From Bacteroidota bacterium (GTDB lineage Bacteria; Bacteroidota; Bacteroidia; Bacteroidales; SZUA-534), in NCBI GenBank assembly GCA_003250355.1, contig QKGS01000077.1:62001-126000 (forward strand): a stretch of DNA of 64,000 bases, read 5' to 3'. The position numbers were made by a program, and so were the translations under genes. Positions 18,101-26,401 of the stretch are shown one piece after another. Below the pieces are notes generated by a model that worked only from the letters and a program-made list of their open reading frames with translations, was not told the origin of the DNA and searched no databases. Within the stretch, counting starts at the first letter, position 1. Each line of letters starts with the position of its first letter.

Positions 18101-18961
18101 GTTATCATTTATTATTTTTGAAATAAAATTGTGGCATAAGCCTTGTTTGGTAGTGTATAAAATAATATGTTCACCTGTAAAACAGTACACTCCCTTGCCT
18201 TCGGTACCAAACCATATATTACCTGCATTATCTTCAACTATTGAAGTTATATTAATGCTTCCAAAACCATTTTGTTCCGAAAACAGATAGTAGTTTCGCC
18301 CATCGAACATACATACTCCGGGATAAGTGGACAGCCATAAATACCCTTTACTGTCTTGATATACGCACGAAATATTGGGTGCAGCTATATCCTTACCCAT
18401 ATCGAGCGACGATATGTTCCACATTGAATTGGTATATTCAAAATCTGAAGCCTGCACTATTTTAGGAAACTTATAATCGTATACAATAGGTGGTAAAACA
18501 GTGTCGTTATTTTGAATTGAATACCCCTTTAAATTAAGATTAGAATCACCTTGAAAATATACTATATATGTTACCGGTAATGGGAATGAGTCTTTGCCCA
18601 AAGTGCATACTATCAGACTATCGGGATTAATCTTTTGAACATAAGGGAGATGTGATTTTTTTAACTGCCGGTTGTTTTGTGAATTAGCGATTGTAATATA
18701 AGAAACCCCCGATTCAATGCTTTGCTCAGGCACATTGCTTATTTCACATTCTCCGACAGGTTGTATCCACACTTTAGTTACTCCGTTTTTACCGGGTATA
18801 AAATCAGGAATACTATCACTGTTTATGATAAATTCTTTGGGTTCTAAAGCCTTAATACCACAAGGGAAAGATGTAATTTCTGATTTCTTCGGGGAATTAG
18901 AACATGATATAAATAAAAATGCTACAAGTATTAGTGTTATATACAGTTTGAAGCATTTCAT
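15152..18961 (-). CDS. Two-component-regulator propeller sensor with SpoIIE phosphatase output
   Basis: The protein has 1269 residues. A signal sequence ends in a lipobox-like LFISC (Cys20). About 14 propeller repeats follow (pattern D-x-x-G-x-I/L-W-x-G/S-T), enough for two seven-bladed propellers, then a Y_Y_Y-type domain and one membrane span near residue 920-940. Next come a coiled coil rich in Glu/Gln/Asn and a C-terminal PP2C-like SpoIIE domain (GDFYW, VADCTGHGVPGAFMSMLG, IFSDGFHDQLG). In related hybrid sensors the propeller reads a periplasmic ligand; here the output is a Ser/Thr phosphatase instead of a histidine kinase. Partner-switching targets (anti-sigma or STAS proteins) are not encoded nearby. 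It ends one base from the stop of the convergent miaB-like gene. Confidence 0.88.
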   Translation of the reverse strand: MKCFKLYITLILVAFLFISCSNSPKKSEITSFPCGIKALEPKEFIINSDSIPDFIPGKNGVTKVWIQPVGECEISNVPEQSIESGVSYITIANSQNNRQLKKSHLPYVQKINPDSLIVCTLGKDSFPLPVTYIVYFQGDSNLNLKGYSIQNNDTVLPPIVYDYKFPKIVQASDFEYTNSMWNISSLDMGKDIAAPNISCVYQDSKGYLWLSTYPGVCMFDGRNYYLFSEQNGFGSINITSIVEDNAGNIWFGTEGKGVYCFTGEHIILYTTKQGLCHNFISKIINDNNGNLWFFSSWKDISCYTGKSFINYKVVEDLYGKNITAVHIDSKGIMWLGSKFYGVQSFNGVSFTNYYNHGHYFGKQINDIHEDKNGNIWFSTAKGVCYLNDSTITYYSDMQGIVGEQGDFFYNNDSNLCFGSKGSGIICFNGKTFTKVYIQNDLNSNIALDIQKSKSGKIWIGTAGDGLKCFTPGSFITFSTEQGLPVQFVNAITEDNAGNIWFGTTDGFSIYNGKTFKNYRPLSSLGQFSVRNFHIDKKGQMWIAAHGRGLALLKGNYMHFYLMEQGLNNNNVIDIAEDSKGTIWLATDNGINSLNNNVIKSFFRWEGIEYNAVTSISVDSNDVVWFGTFHGLYSYDGIILKNYMECNGLISNEIKSLLHDSKGRLWICTGKGLSCYFNGEFTNFDTRNGLVYDDATSIIEDSLGNFWVGTRNGLSYLIFDTTDYYTGEKPVYIDGRRAYFYNFRIADGIKNLSFYWNAAFIDSKNRIWWGGNKYLTMLNLSNYNLSEYTPIVNLINVVINDNYCDYRSKQTDSILRNESVIYSGVSEFYNCPQNLELPYNKNNLKFYFSTLELNAPNSIHYIYKLHGYESEWSKLVSHNYSEYRNVPPGKYTFMIRAVGASKIMSDIVEYSFEVHPPWWREWWAYFIYTFLIIIAVWIIIQWRTVRLKRYNVVLEHKVKERTNMIQLQKQELEQQNEEILTINNSLNEQKEIVEERNNELNAQNEEIILQRDMLNKQHKEITASIAYAKRIQNAVFPHEYHIDELLPENFIFFKPKDVVSGDFYWIKQVNNKIVIAVADCTGHGVPGAFMSMLGISFLNNIVYKREITEANVILNELRKEIKRALRQTSKNSETRDGMDIALCVLDPKNNKLQYAGAYSPLYLIRNGELSEIKADKMPIGVFMTDINTFSNNELQLQIGDVFYIFSDGFHDQLGNDSNTKYMKSNFKDFLQKIHKKPMYTQKELLETEYINWKKDSEQTDDILIMGVRVL

Positions 18962-19019
18962 TTACAACCCTATTTTTAGAGTTTGTAATTTAAAAAAAAT
19001 CGGTGTGATTAGCAACTAC

Positions 19020-20333
19020 CTAATTCTTCTTAATCTCAATAAACAATGAGTAGTAAAATCTATCGGCATTGGTCATACTCTCTATATACAACCCTTGTTC
19101 TGAAAGTAAGCTTTTTAGTTCATCCCATTTAACAGCTTCAGCAAAAGTATCTACAGAGTCGTTCCAAAGAGTATTGGCATACAAAACCTTATCGCTGTAA
19201 TACATCTCTATTTTTTTCGATACAGAATAATCACCTTGTTGCTTTGCAAGCTCTTTTTTCATATGCTCAATACCCGACATATATTGGCACAAAATGATAG
19301 AACCATTATTATTTAGTATACTTTTAGCTTTTCCCAATACACGTTGTTTTTCTTCTTTTGTGAAGTAAAACAACACATAATTCATTAGTAAAACATCGTA
19401 CTTTTGGTTGGGATTGTAATTGAAAAAATCTTCATTAATTATTTCTACATTTTTTATTTCCCTAAACTTATTTACTGTTTCTGAATACACTGCCGGGTTT
19501 ATTTCAACACCTGTTACTGTGTAATTATCAAATGCTTCATGAACGGCACCAATATAATCGCCGTAACCGCAACCAAGGTCAAATACCGATATACTGTTCA
19601 AGCTATTTATACCCTTACTTACTTTGCGTAAATATGTTTTGAATATATAGCGGGTATAATTTTTAAATGCATTACGACCCGATTCTGTATAGAAATCTTC
19701 ATCGAACGGGCTTTTTATTTTTTTAGGTAATCGCAGATTAACTAAATTGAAAAATGTCTTACATAAACGTATTTCATAATCGAGTTTTTTATCGGCAAGC
19801 AGCGATTCCCACTTTTCATAATTTAATCCAATGTATTTAAATCTATAATCAGTGTTATCGTATTTTTCAATCAAATCAGAGATAAACAAAAAGTCGTTTA
19901 CAAGTTTTCTTTCATAACAGGTAAGTTTTAAACCCAATGGTTTACCATTCGACACTATAATTTCGCTAACAATGTTTTTATGTATTAGGCGAGAATACTT
20001 TTTATTTACGTTAAGTTTATTCGATTTAAATTCCAGAATATGAAACTGTAACATAAATTCCACGAACGATGCTATATCTTTATTATTCGATATTTGTTCA
20101 AAATCGGAGTATGTTTCCGATATTATACTTTCATAATTATTATTGGCAAGAGTTTCACATGCTATTACTTTAATATAATTAAGCATCCGTTCAAAAAAAT
20201 CGATTTTATAGGCAGTATCGCTAGTTTTTAACAAGCGTAATATATTTACAAGAGTTAATGACACAAAACCCTTTTTTACAGCTTTATATCCTTGCGAAAA
20301 TTTTAAAAAATCTATTTGCTTTTTTGTAACCAT
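19020..20333 (-). CDS. Class I SAM-dependent methyltransferase
   Basis: The protein has 437 residues. The C-terminal half is a class I methyltransferase with motif I FDLGCGYGDYIG and a post-I acidic residue in VTGVEINPA, followed by YDVLLMNYVLFYF. The N-terminal 220 residues are largely helical, with no motif I recognise; they may select the substrate. The substrate is unknown. The gene stands alone between the propeller sensor and the chemotaxis receptor, all on the minus strand. Confidence 0.75.
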   Translation of the reverse strand: MVTKKQIDFLKFSQGYKAVKKGFVSLTLVNILRLLKTSDTAYKIDFFERMLNYIKVIACETLANNNYESIISETYSDFEQISNNKDIASFVEFMLQFHILEFKSNKLNVNKKYSRLIHKNIVSEIIVSNGKPLGLKLTCYERKLVNDFLFISDLIEKYDNTDYRFKYIGLNYEKWESLLADKKLDYEIRLCKTFFNLVNLRLPKKIKSPFDEDFYTESGRNAFKNYTRYIFKTYLRKVSKGINSLNSISVFDLGCGYGDYIGAVHEAFDNYTVTGVEINPAVYSETVNKFREIKNVEIINEDFFNYNPNQKYDVLLMNYVLFYFTKEEKQRVLGKAKSILNNNGSIILCQYMSGIEHMKKELAKQQGDYSVSKKIEMYYSDKVLYANTLWNDSVDTFAEAVKWDELKSLLSEQGLYIESMTNADRFYYSLFIEIKKN

Positions 20334-20467
20334 AAGTAATAAACAACGACAGTATTTTTTCAGAAGCGAATTTAATTAAAAACCTCAAATAGCAAATGAA
20401 TATTTTTATAATTATTTACCATTGATACTTAGTACTAAAGAGTGATTGTGCAGCTTTTACCACTTAA

Positions 20468-22378
20468 TTAATCAACTTTAAAATATGATATAACCTCTTT
20501 GAAATGCTCAGCCTGCGAAGCCAGCTCTTCAGAGTTGGAAGCCAACTCTTCGCTAGATGCTGCTGTTTGTTGTGCTATACTGTTAAGGTTAATCATTGCG
20601 CTATTTATTTGTTCTGCACCATTAAGTTGCTCTTTGCCCGATTCTGCAATTGCTTTTATTAATACTGTTGCTTTTTCAAATTCGGTTGAAACATTATTCA
20701 TTTCATTGCCGGTGGCCTGAGCCATGGCTATACTTTCGTTCGATGACAGCTGAATGTGATCACTTGCTTTTTTGCTTTCATCGGCAAGTTTTCGTACTTC
20801 GCCAGCTACAACAGCAAAACCACGACCATACTCACCTGCACGAGCTGCCTCTACTGCAGCATTTAAAGCAAGTATATTGGTTTGAAAGGCTATGTCGTTT
20901 ATTATTAATACTTTTTGCGATATCCCTTTTGTCGATTCCAGCGAATTCATGGCATTCTGAGCCATTTTTTTCATACCCTCGAATGCTTTACCTGATATAC
21001 GTTCTGTTTCGTTGGCACTTTCTGAGCCGTTTTGAATAGCCGAAACCATTTGCTCAATAGTTGCCGACACTTCTTCGACTGACGATGCCTGTCTGTTGGA
21101 ACTCTGAGATAGTTCACTTGCGGTACTATTTATTTGACTGCTAGCCGAAACTATATGGTCCGCACCCTCAACAATTCCGGAAACTACCACACGTAACCTG
21201 GCAACCATTTGATTCAGAGCATAAGCCATTTGACCTACTTCATCGTTTTGATTAATATTCAAATCGGAATTGAGCTTACCATTTGCTACTGAAGTAGCAA
21301 ATGCAACTGCTTTTGACAAAGAACCTGTAATAGAACTACTTATAAATCGGTTAACTAATATAAATACAACTAAAATTACAATGAGTGCAATAATTATTAT
21401 TACCCTTATACGGGCTACACTCTTCATTATTTCATTTTTATATGAAGCTACTATAACATAATAATCGCTGTGCGATTCATAGAAGTAATGACATAGCATA
21501 TCGCTTCCGTCAATATTTATCTCTATTTTACCCTCGTTATTTCCCGATTCTACTATTTTACTGTACAATTCGGTATTTTTAATGCTTTGCCCTGTTTTTT
21601 GAGGATGTAATTTGTATAATCCGGCTGGTGTTAAAATAGATGCATAACCATTGCCGGGGAACACTTTGGTATTTATTGATTCCGACATAAAATTCATATC
21701 TATCTCTTTTACCAATGAACATATCATACCTTCAACTCTGCCATTTATTTTTATTGGAAAATAAGCAGCCATATACTGAACGCCGTTAAAAACAACCGGT
21801 GGAGGGTTCAACTCGCCTCCAATATATGGCACAGTATCAATTACTTTAGCAACAAAATGTTCATTGGGCAGGTAAGTATGTACAATTCGGTTACCAGTTG
21901 TATCTTTTAAGTCGGATAGCACACTTACAAAACCACCTTCAAATCTTTGGTAAAACATGGTATGTCCATAACTTAAGAAGCAAATTCGGTCAACCAGTGC
22001 AGTATCGTTATTTATTACTACTTCATTCTTTGTAAGCTCAGGTAACTGTACCTGTTTTTGTTCGCCGTTTTCCTGATTTGTTATTGTATATGTGTATTTA
22101 ACTCTGTTATTTATTTCATAATTAACTCCCGATGTAAAAAAATCGACCCCGGTTCTGAATGCTGCACTATTGGCATATAATTTTTCAATAGTAAGAACTC
22201 TCATAACCTCGGCAATATCTTCAGTTTGCTGTTTTATAAATGCATCGGTACTATTCAAAAATTGCCTTTTCTGCATATTATACACAAATGAACCAAGTAT
22301 TATTATACTTACAGCAACTACTGTTCCTAATATAAGATTAAGCCGGGTGCCAATTTTAATGTTATTTAAAGCTTTCAT
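20468..22378 (-). CDS. Methyl-accepting chemotaxis protein
   Basis: The protein has 636 residues. It has TM1 (about 13-33), a 290-residue periplasmic Cache-type sensor ([21 protein letters not shown] near its end), TM2 (about 325-345), a HAMP domain, and the signalling hairpin with the highly conserved tip [20 protein letters not shown]. The signalling domain is short and there is no C-terminal CheR pentapeptide. Family knowledge: such receptors control CheA. No che gene lies in the window, so its partner kinase, if any, is elsewhere; chemotaxis genes are patchy in Bacteroidota. Confidence 0.92.
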   Translation of the reverse strand: MKALNNIKIGTRLNLILGTVVAVSIIILGSFVYNMQKRQFLNSTDAFIKQQTEDIAEVMRVLTIEKLYANSAAFRTGVDFFTSGVNYEINNRVKYTYTITNQENGEQKQVQLPELTKNEVVINNDTALVDRICFLSYGHTMFYQRFEGGFVSVLSDLKDTTGNRIVHTYLPNEHFVAKVIDTVPYIGGELNPPPVVFNGVQYMAAYFPIKINGRVEGMICSLVKEIDMNFMSESINTKVFPGNGYASILTPAGLYKLHPQKTGQSIKNTELYSKIVESGNNEGKIEINIDGSDMLCHYFYESHSDYYVIVASYKNEIMKSVARIRVIIIIALIVILVVFILVNRFISSSITGSLSKAVAFATSVANGKLNSDLNINQNDEVGQMAYALNQMVARLRVVVSGIVEGADHIVSASSQINSTASELSQSSNRQASSVEEVSATIEQMVSAIQNGSESANETERISGKAFEGMKKMAQNAMNSLESTKGISQKVLIINDIAFQTNILALNAAVEAARAGEYGRGFAVVAGEVRKLADESKKASDHIQLSSNESIAMAQATGNEMNNVSTEFEKATVLIKAIAESGKEQLNGAEQINSAMINLNSIAQQTAASSEELASNSEELASQAEHFKEVISYFKVD

Positions 22379-22521
22379 GCAATCAGAAGGTATTTGTTGT
22401 TTTATCCACTAATTACACGAATTTATGTCAAAAAAACATAAGATTCAATATACCTATTGTAATGAAATATTAAACATTTATCAGATGGTTACTTTTTGTG
22501 AAAATAATAGTATACTACCAT

Positions 22522-22555
22522 AAAAAAGCCCCCTGTAATAAACAGGAGGCTTAAA
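22522..22555 (-). terminator. Intrinsic terminator of tpx
   Basis: An 11-bp stem with one mismatch (22526-22536 with 22542-22552) and a 5-nt loop is followed on the minus strand by a T tract. It lies about 35 nt after the tpx stop. Confidence 0.85.
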
Positions 22556-22588
22556 TTTTATATTCAAACAAACTTCTCTATAAATCAG

Positions 22589-23098
22589 TTATATGCTCTT
22601 TACTATTTCTAAAGCTTTTGCATAATTGGGCTCATCGGTAATTTCTGGAACATACTCTACATACTTTACTGTGTTGTTTTTATCAACAATTACAGTTCCA
22701 CGTGTAAGTAAGCGGAACTCTTCAATTACAAAACCGTATTTTTCGCCAAAATCAAGTGATTTGTGATCCGACAATGATATAATGTTATTCAATCCCTCGG
22801 CACCGCAAAAACGTGCCTGAGCAAATGGTAAGTCGCACGAAATAGATAGAACTACAACATCGCCTAACTTATTGGCTTCCTCGTTGAATCTACGGTTCTG
22901 TGCTGCACACACCCCTGTATCAATAGATGGGTACACTACCAAAATCTTTTTTTTACCATCAAAATCGGACAATTTTACAGGTTGCAACGATGAGTTTAAT
23001 ACAGTAAAGTCCGGAGCTTTATCGCCTTCCTTAATCTTATTACCTACTATGGTTACAGGATTACCTGCAAATGTGATTTTTAAATCTGTTTTATTCAT
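22589..23098 (-). CDS. tpx: Thiol peroxidase Tpx
   Basis: The protein has 169 residues, typical for Tpx. It has the peroxidatic cysteine Cys64 in PSIDTGVC and the resolving cysteine Cys98 in DLPFAQARFC, the 34-residue spacing found in atypical 2-Cys Tpx enzymes. The residue after the catalytic Thr is Gly rather than the common Pro or Ser. It reduces hydrogen peroxide and small alkyl peroxides with electrons from thioredoxin in the cytoplasm. It is monocistronic, with its own terminator at 22522-22555 and the pyrBI terminator upstream. Confidence 0.95.
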   Translation of the reverse strand: MNKTDLKITFAGNPVTIVGNKIKEGDKAPDFTVLNSSLQPVKLSDFDGKKKILVVYPSIDTGVCAAQNRRFNEEANKLGDVVVLSISCDLPFAQARFCGAEGLNNIISLSDHKSLDFGEKYGFVIEEFRLLTRGTVIVDKNNTVKYVEYVPEITDEPNYAKALEIVKSI

Positions 23099-23164
23099 TT
23101 TACAAAAATTTATTTGTCAATAATTATTCAGATACTAAACAATATAAACCCCAAAAGGTTCAAA

Positions 23165-23197
23165 CAAAAACAGCAACTATTTCAGCTGCTGTTTTAA
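23165..23197 (-). terminator. Intrinsic terminator of pyrBI
   Basis: A 10-bp stem with one mismatch (23169-23178 with 23184-23193) and a short loop is followed by TTTTTGTTTG on the minus strand, about 20 nt after the pyrI stop. Confidence 0.8.
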
Positions 23198-23215
23198 TAT
23201 ATTCTAAAAACTCAA

Positions 23216-23680
23216 TTACATTATTATCTCTAAGTGTTCTTTGTCAGTTATTTTTTCGCAATAGTTACAGCGCAATTCCAAACCATTAATAGTGTTTACG
23301 TCAAAGCGAGTTTCAATATTTTCATGATTTGTAATACATTTCGGATTCATACATTTTGCAATTCCTGTAACAACACTTGGAACTTTAACATCGCGTTTTT
23401 CAATTACCTCGTAGTTCCGTATAACATTAAGTTTGGCATTAGGTGCAACTAATGCTATACGGTCAATATCCTTGTTATCGAAAAAGGTATTCGATATTTT
23501 CACAATAGATTTCAGGCCTATTCTGTTACTAAGCAGGTTTGCTCCAAATGTGAGTTTATTGTCCGAAACTTTATCGAGACCCAAAATTGAAATAACGCTA
23601 AAAAGGCTTGGCACCGGAATATGGTCAATAACAGTACCATTTTCAAGTGCACTAACTTCTAATATTCTTTGCTTATTCAT
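23216..23680 (-). CDS. pyrI: Aspartate carbamoyltransferase regulatory chain
   Basis: The protein has 154 residues. An N-terminal allosteric domain is followed by a zinc domain with Cys110, Cys115, Cys138 and Cys141 (CMNPKC and CNYC), which docks onto the catalytic chain. Known for the family: it binds ATP/CTP and gives feedback control of pyrimidine synthesis. It follows pyrB by 12 nt and so shares its message; a terminator follows. Confidence 0.96.
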   Translation of the reverse strand: MNKQRILEVSALENGTVIDHIPVPSLFSVISILGLDKVSDNKLTFGANLLSNRIGLKSIVKISNTFFDNKDIDRIALVAPNAKLNVIRNYEVIEKRDVKVPSVVTGIAKCMNPKCITNHENIETRFDVNTINGLELRCNYCEKITDKEHLEIIM

Positions 23681-23692
23681 ACAATTACTCTC

Positions 23693-24601
23693 TTATTTTA
23701 ACCCCAATATCTTTGAAATAATAGCCTGACGTGTATATACACCATTTTGTGCCTGTTGAAAATAGTATGCTTGTGGAGTGTCATCAACATCGGTACTTAT
23801 TTCATTTACACGCGGAAGCGGATGCAGTACTTTCATATTCTCCTTGGTTCCGGCAAGCATACGTTTGTTTAAAATATATACATTTTTAACCTTTTCGTAT
23901 TCCAATGTATCGGCAAAGCGTTCACGCTGAACACGTGTCATATATACTATATCAGAATCTTTTATATTTTTTGCAAGATTAGTATGTTCTTCGTATTTTA
24001 TCCCTTTTGAGTCTAAAAACTTAAGATATTCCTGTGGCATTCGTAACTCTTCGGGGGCAATAAAATTAAAAGTAGGATTAAAACCACTCATGGCTTGCAA
24101 TAAACTGTGTACTGTACGCCCGTACTTTAAATCGCCCACAATTGATATTTTCAGATTCTCAAGTGTTCCCTGCGTTTTTTGAATAGAGTACAAATCGAGT
24201 AAGCACTGTGTAGGGTGCTGGTTTGCCCCATCACCGGCATTAACAACCGGAACCGGTGCTATTTCGGCAGCATATCGCGAACTACCTTCAAGCGGGTGGC
24301 GCATCACTATCAAATCGGCATAGTTACTTACTGTGAGTATAGTATCTTTAAGCGTTTCTCCCTTTTGTACACTCGACGACGAAGCATCGGAAAACCCAAT
24401 TACTTTGCCTCCCATACGGTTCACGGCACTCTCAAAGCTTAAACGCGTTCTTGTCGATGGCTCAAAAAATAGCGTAGCAATTACCTTCCCTTCAAGAATA
24501 TTCTGTACAGGTTTATTTTCAAATTCTGAAGCAATACGAAGAATTTCAAGGTATTCCTCTTTTGAAAAATCGCTAATTGAAATAAGGCTTCTGTTTAGCA
24601 T
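23693..24601 (-). CDS. pyrB: Aspartate carbamoyltransferase catalytic chain
   Basis: The protein has 302 residues. The carbamoyl-phosphate loop [13 protein letters not shown] (STRTR 49-53), [10 protein letters not shown] and the HPLPRVNEI block are all present. It joins carbamoyl phosphate to aspartate, the committed step of pyrimidine synthesis, in a complex with PyrI encoded just downstream. No attenuator leader of the enterobacterial type is visible between 24602 and the upstream terminator. Confidence 0.97.
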   Translation of the reverse strand: MLNRSLISISDFSKEEYLEILRIASEFENKPVQNILEGKVIATLFFEPSTRTRLSFESAVNRMGGKVIGFSDASSSSVQKGETLKDTILTVSNYADLIVMRHPLEGSSRYAAEIAPVPVVNAGDGANQHPTQCLLDLYSIQKTQGTLENLKISIVGDLKYGRTVHSLLQAMSGFNPTFNFIAPEELRMPQEYLKFLDSKGIKYEEHTNLAKNIKDSDIVYMTRVQRERFADTLEYEKVKNVYILNKRMLAGTKENMKVLHPLPRVNEISTDVDDTPQAYYFQQAQNGVYTRQAIISKILGLK

Positions 24602-24637
24602 TTAATTTAAAATAACGTTGTTGATATATTAAAAATC

Positions 24638-24663
24638 ACAAAAAAAGCACTTAACGTGCTTAA
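24638..24663 (-). terminator. Intrinsic terminator of the Dabb gene
   Basis: AAGCAC (24645-24650) pairs with GTGCTT (24656-24661) around a 5-nt loop, and a run of T follows on the minus strand. The distance to the Dabb stop (24667) is only a few bases. Confidence 0.85.
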
Positions 24664-24666
24664 TTA

Positions 24667-24969
24667 TTATATTGTGTAATCGACACAAGCTCTTTCTTTT
24701 ACAATAGTTTTGGCAAATTCAACAACCTTTAAGTGATCCGGATGGTTTGCATAAACAGTAAGGTCGTCGAAAGTATTGAAAGTAGTTGAAAGTACTATGT
24801 CGGAATTTTTGTCGGGATGAATTGCATTTAATCCAACCTCTATTTCAATTAATTGCGGAATTAAGGTTTTTAATGCCAATAACTTCTCTTTAAACTCTTG
24901 TGCTAATCTATCTTTTGTTTTTCCGTCTTTTTCATCGACAAGTTTCCACATCACAATATGCTTAACCAT
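24667..24969 (-). CDS. Dabb (stress-responsive A/B barrel) family protein
   Basis: The protein has 100 residues, starts MVKHIVMWKL and has a mid-protein IEVGLN followed by the HPDHLKVVEF block, all standard for Dabb ferredoxin-like barrels. These form dimers; plant members are stress-induced and a few act as cyclases, but the bacterial role is generally unknown. It is monocistronic, with a terminator directly after the stop. Confidence 0.85.
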   Translation of the reverse strand: MVKHIVMWKLVDEKDGKTKDRLAQEFKEKLLALKTLIPQLIEIEVGLNAIHPDKNSDIVLSTTFNTFDDLTVYANHPDHLKVVEFAKTIVKERACVDYTI

Positions 24970-25042
24970 TTTACCGTCAGTTTTATTTATTGATTTTTTA
25001 TTTTACTCTAAATTATTTTTAATACTCAAATATGGATATTGC

Positions 25043-25846
25043 CTATTCTTCTTCGTCAAATTCATCATAATCATCAATATCGGCATCATCTTCAATTTCA
25101 AAATCAAGATCGCCCATATCGGGCAATTTATTATCGTTAATAAACTCTTTTATCTCTATATAGCTTAATGCCTTTACATTAGTAACTAAAAAGTTTGACT
25201 TCAAAAAATTACCATATTGATTACACTCCTCAACAGCCTTTTTGAATAAATCCTGAAAGGGTATATCAAAAGGTATAAGCACCTTCATAGTTACTATTTC
25301 GTGTTCAAAATTCAACTCTTCAAGTTCTGACTTATATTCCTGTATTGCAAATTCAAATTCCGACTTTATTCTCCCTTGCTGAAACTCACTAAACTCTTCA
25401 ATATTGTTACCTATAAGTACTACAAAATATCGCAACATATTGCCTTTTCCACCCATTCCTGTTGATATAAACACTTGGTTTTCATCAAGCAATGAACTTT
25501 CTAAAAGCATTTTACTTTCTTGAAGGGCAAGTATTGACCATTCGTAAAGAGTATCGTGCTTATTTGCAACAAATTGCTCTATCATTCTGAATGCTTTGGG
25601 GTCGTCGATTGATGCTAGCAGGGCAAGATTTTCTTTTAATTCATCGTTGGTTAATTCGGAAGACAACATTGTTTCTACCGGTTCTATTTCCAAAAGTTTA
25701 TCACGCCCTATTCTCTTTTTTAAACCTCCCGAATACTTAAAATAGTCCATCTGAAGTTTCACATCTACCTGTTCTTCAAGTATATTAAGCTTTTCGGGTG
25801 AGTTGCCCGACATTGATCTGAGTTTATCGAATAAGTTATCTGCCAT
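25043..25846 (-). CDS. Conserved-looking hypothetical protein with acidic tail
   Basis: The protein has 267 residues. There is no signal peptide and no membrane span. The middle is helical (LASIDDPKAFRMIEQF) and followed by a segment with GMGGKGNMLRYFVVLIGN. The last 25 residues are almost entirely Asp/Glu (EIEDDADIDDYDEFDEEE). I do not recognise a family. The even codon use and full-length folded look make it a real cytoplasmic protein. The acidic tail suggests binding to a basic partner or divalent metal; this is inference. It is 73 nt upstream of the Dabb gene on the same strand. Confidence 0.65.
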   Translation of the reverse strand: MADNLFDKLRSMSGNSPEKLNILEEQVDVKLQMDYFKYSGGLKKRIGRDKLLEIEPVETMLSSELTNDELKENLALLASIDDPKAFRMIEQFVANKHDTLYEWSILALQESKMLLESSLLDENQVFISTGMGGKGNMLRYFVVLIGNNIEEFSEFQQGRIKSEFEFAIQEYKSELEELNFEHEIVTMKVLIPFDIPFQDLFKKAVEECNQYGNFLKSNFLVTNVKALSYIEIKEFINDNKLPDMGDLDFEIEDDADIDDYDEFDEEE

Positions 25847-25957
25847 AAGTTCAAATTACTTGCGCAAGGTATAAAAACCGACTTATATTACAGTATGTTT
25901 TTAAAAAAAACTCCTTTTTTTGTGTTCTTTTGCAATTAATAAATTTGAGATTGTTAT

Positions 25958-25983
25958 ATAAAAAAAGCACCCTCAGGTGCTTA
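25958..25983 (-). terminator. Intrinsic terminator overlapping the stop of the 70-residue gene
   Basis: AAGCACC pairs with GGTGCTT around a 4-nt loop (stem about 25965-25982), with a T tract on the minus strand. The TAA stop of the 70-residue gene is the first part of the stem-side sequence. Confidence 0.85.
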
Positions 25984-26193
25984 ATTTTTTAAATATTCGA
26001 TTGTTCCTATCTGTTCCGACTTATTGAATTCATAAGCATCGGCAAAGGCTCGAATATTGTTTAATGTTTTTTCAGAAGGGCTAAAACCGTCAGATAATCC
26101 TTTTCTTAAAAGCAAATCCCACGACTTATTAAAGGTGCCCACAATTTTATGTTTTAAATAAATTAATAGTGTAAATTTATAACCCATAGGCAT
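25981..26193 (-). CDS. Small hypothetical protein
   Basis: The protein has 70 residues. It starts MPMGYKFTLLIYLKHKIVG and contains the helical GFSPSEKTLNNIRAFADAYE. I know no family for it. The terminator that begins at the stop codon shows that something is transcribed here on this strand, which supports a real gene. It may alternatively start at the ATG two codons later. Upstream lie helically phased GTTAA repeats (26246-26281). Confidence 0.6.
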   Translation of the reverse strand: MPMGYKFTLLIYLKHKIVGTFNKSWDLLLRKGLSDGFSPSEKTLNNIRAFADAYEFNKSEQIGTIEYLKN

Positions 26194-26245
26194 AGTTTTT
26201 TTGTTTCTCCTTTATAACGCATCTACAAATTACAATATTGCATTT

Positions 26246-26281
26246 AGTTAAAAAAAGTTAAGGAAAAGTTAAAGAAAAACA
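26246..26281. repeat. Three AGTTAA boxes one helical turn apart
   Basis: AGTTAA occurs at 26246, 26256 and 26267, spaced 10 and 11 nt, each followed by purine-rich DNA. They lie about 55-90 nt upstream of the 70-residue gene, where a DNA-binding protein could sit. On the minus strand they read as repeated TTAACT. Confidence 0.5.
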
Positions 26282-26401
26282 AAAGTTTCAGGTATAAAAT
26301 TCAGGATACAAGTTAAAAACAGTTCAGAAAAATTCAAAAAAATAAAGGCTAAATAGTTTCCAGCAACCTGAATACGGCATCTAAAACACTTAATTAACCT
26401 A

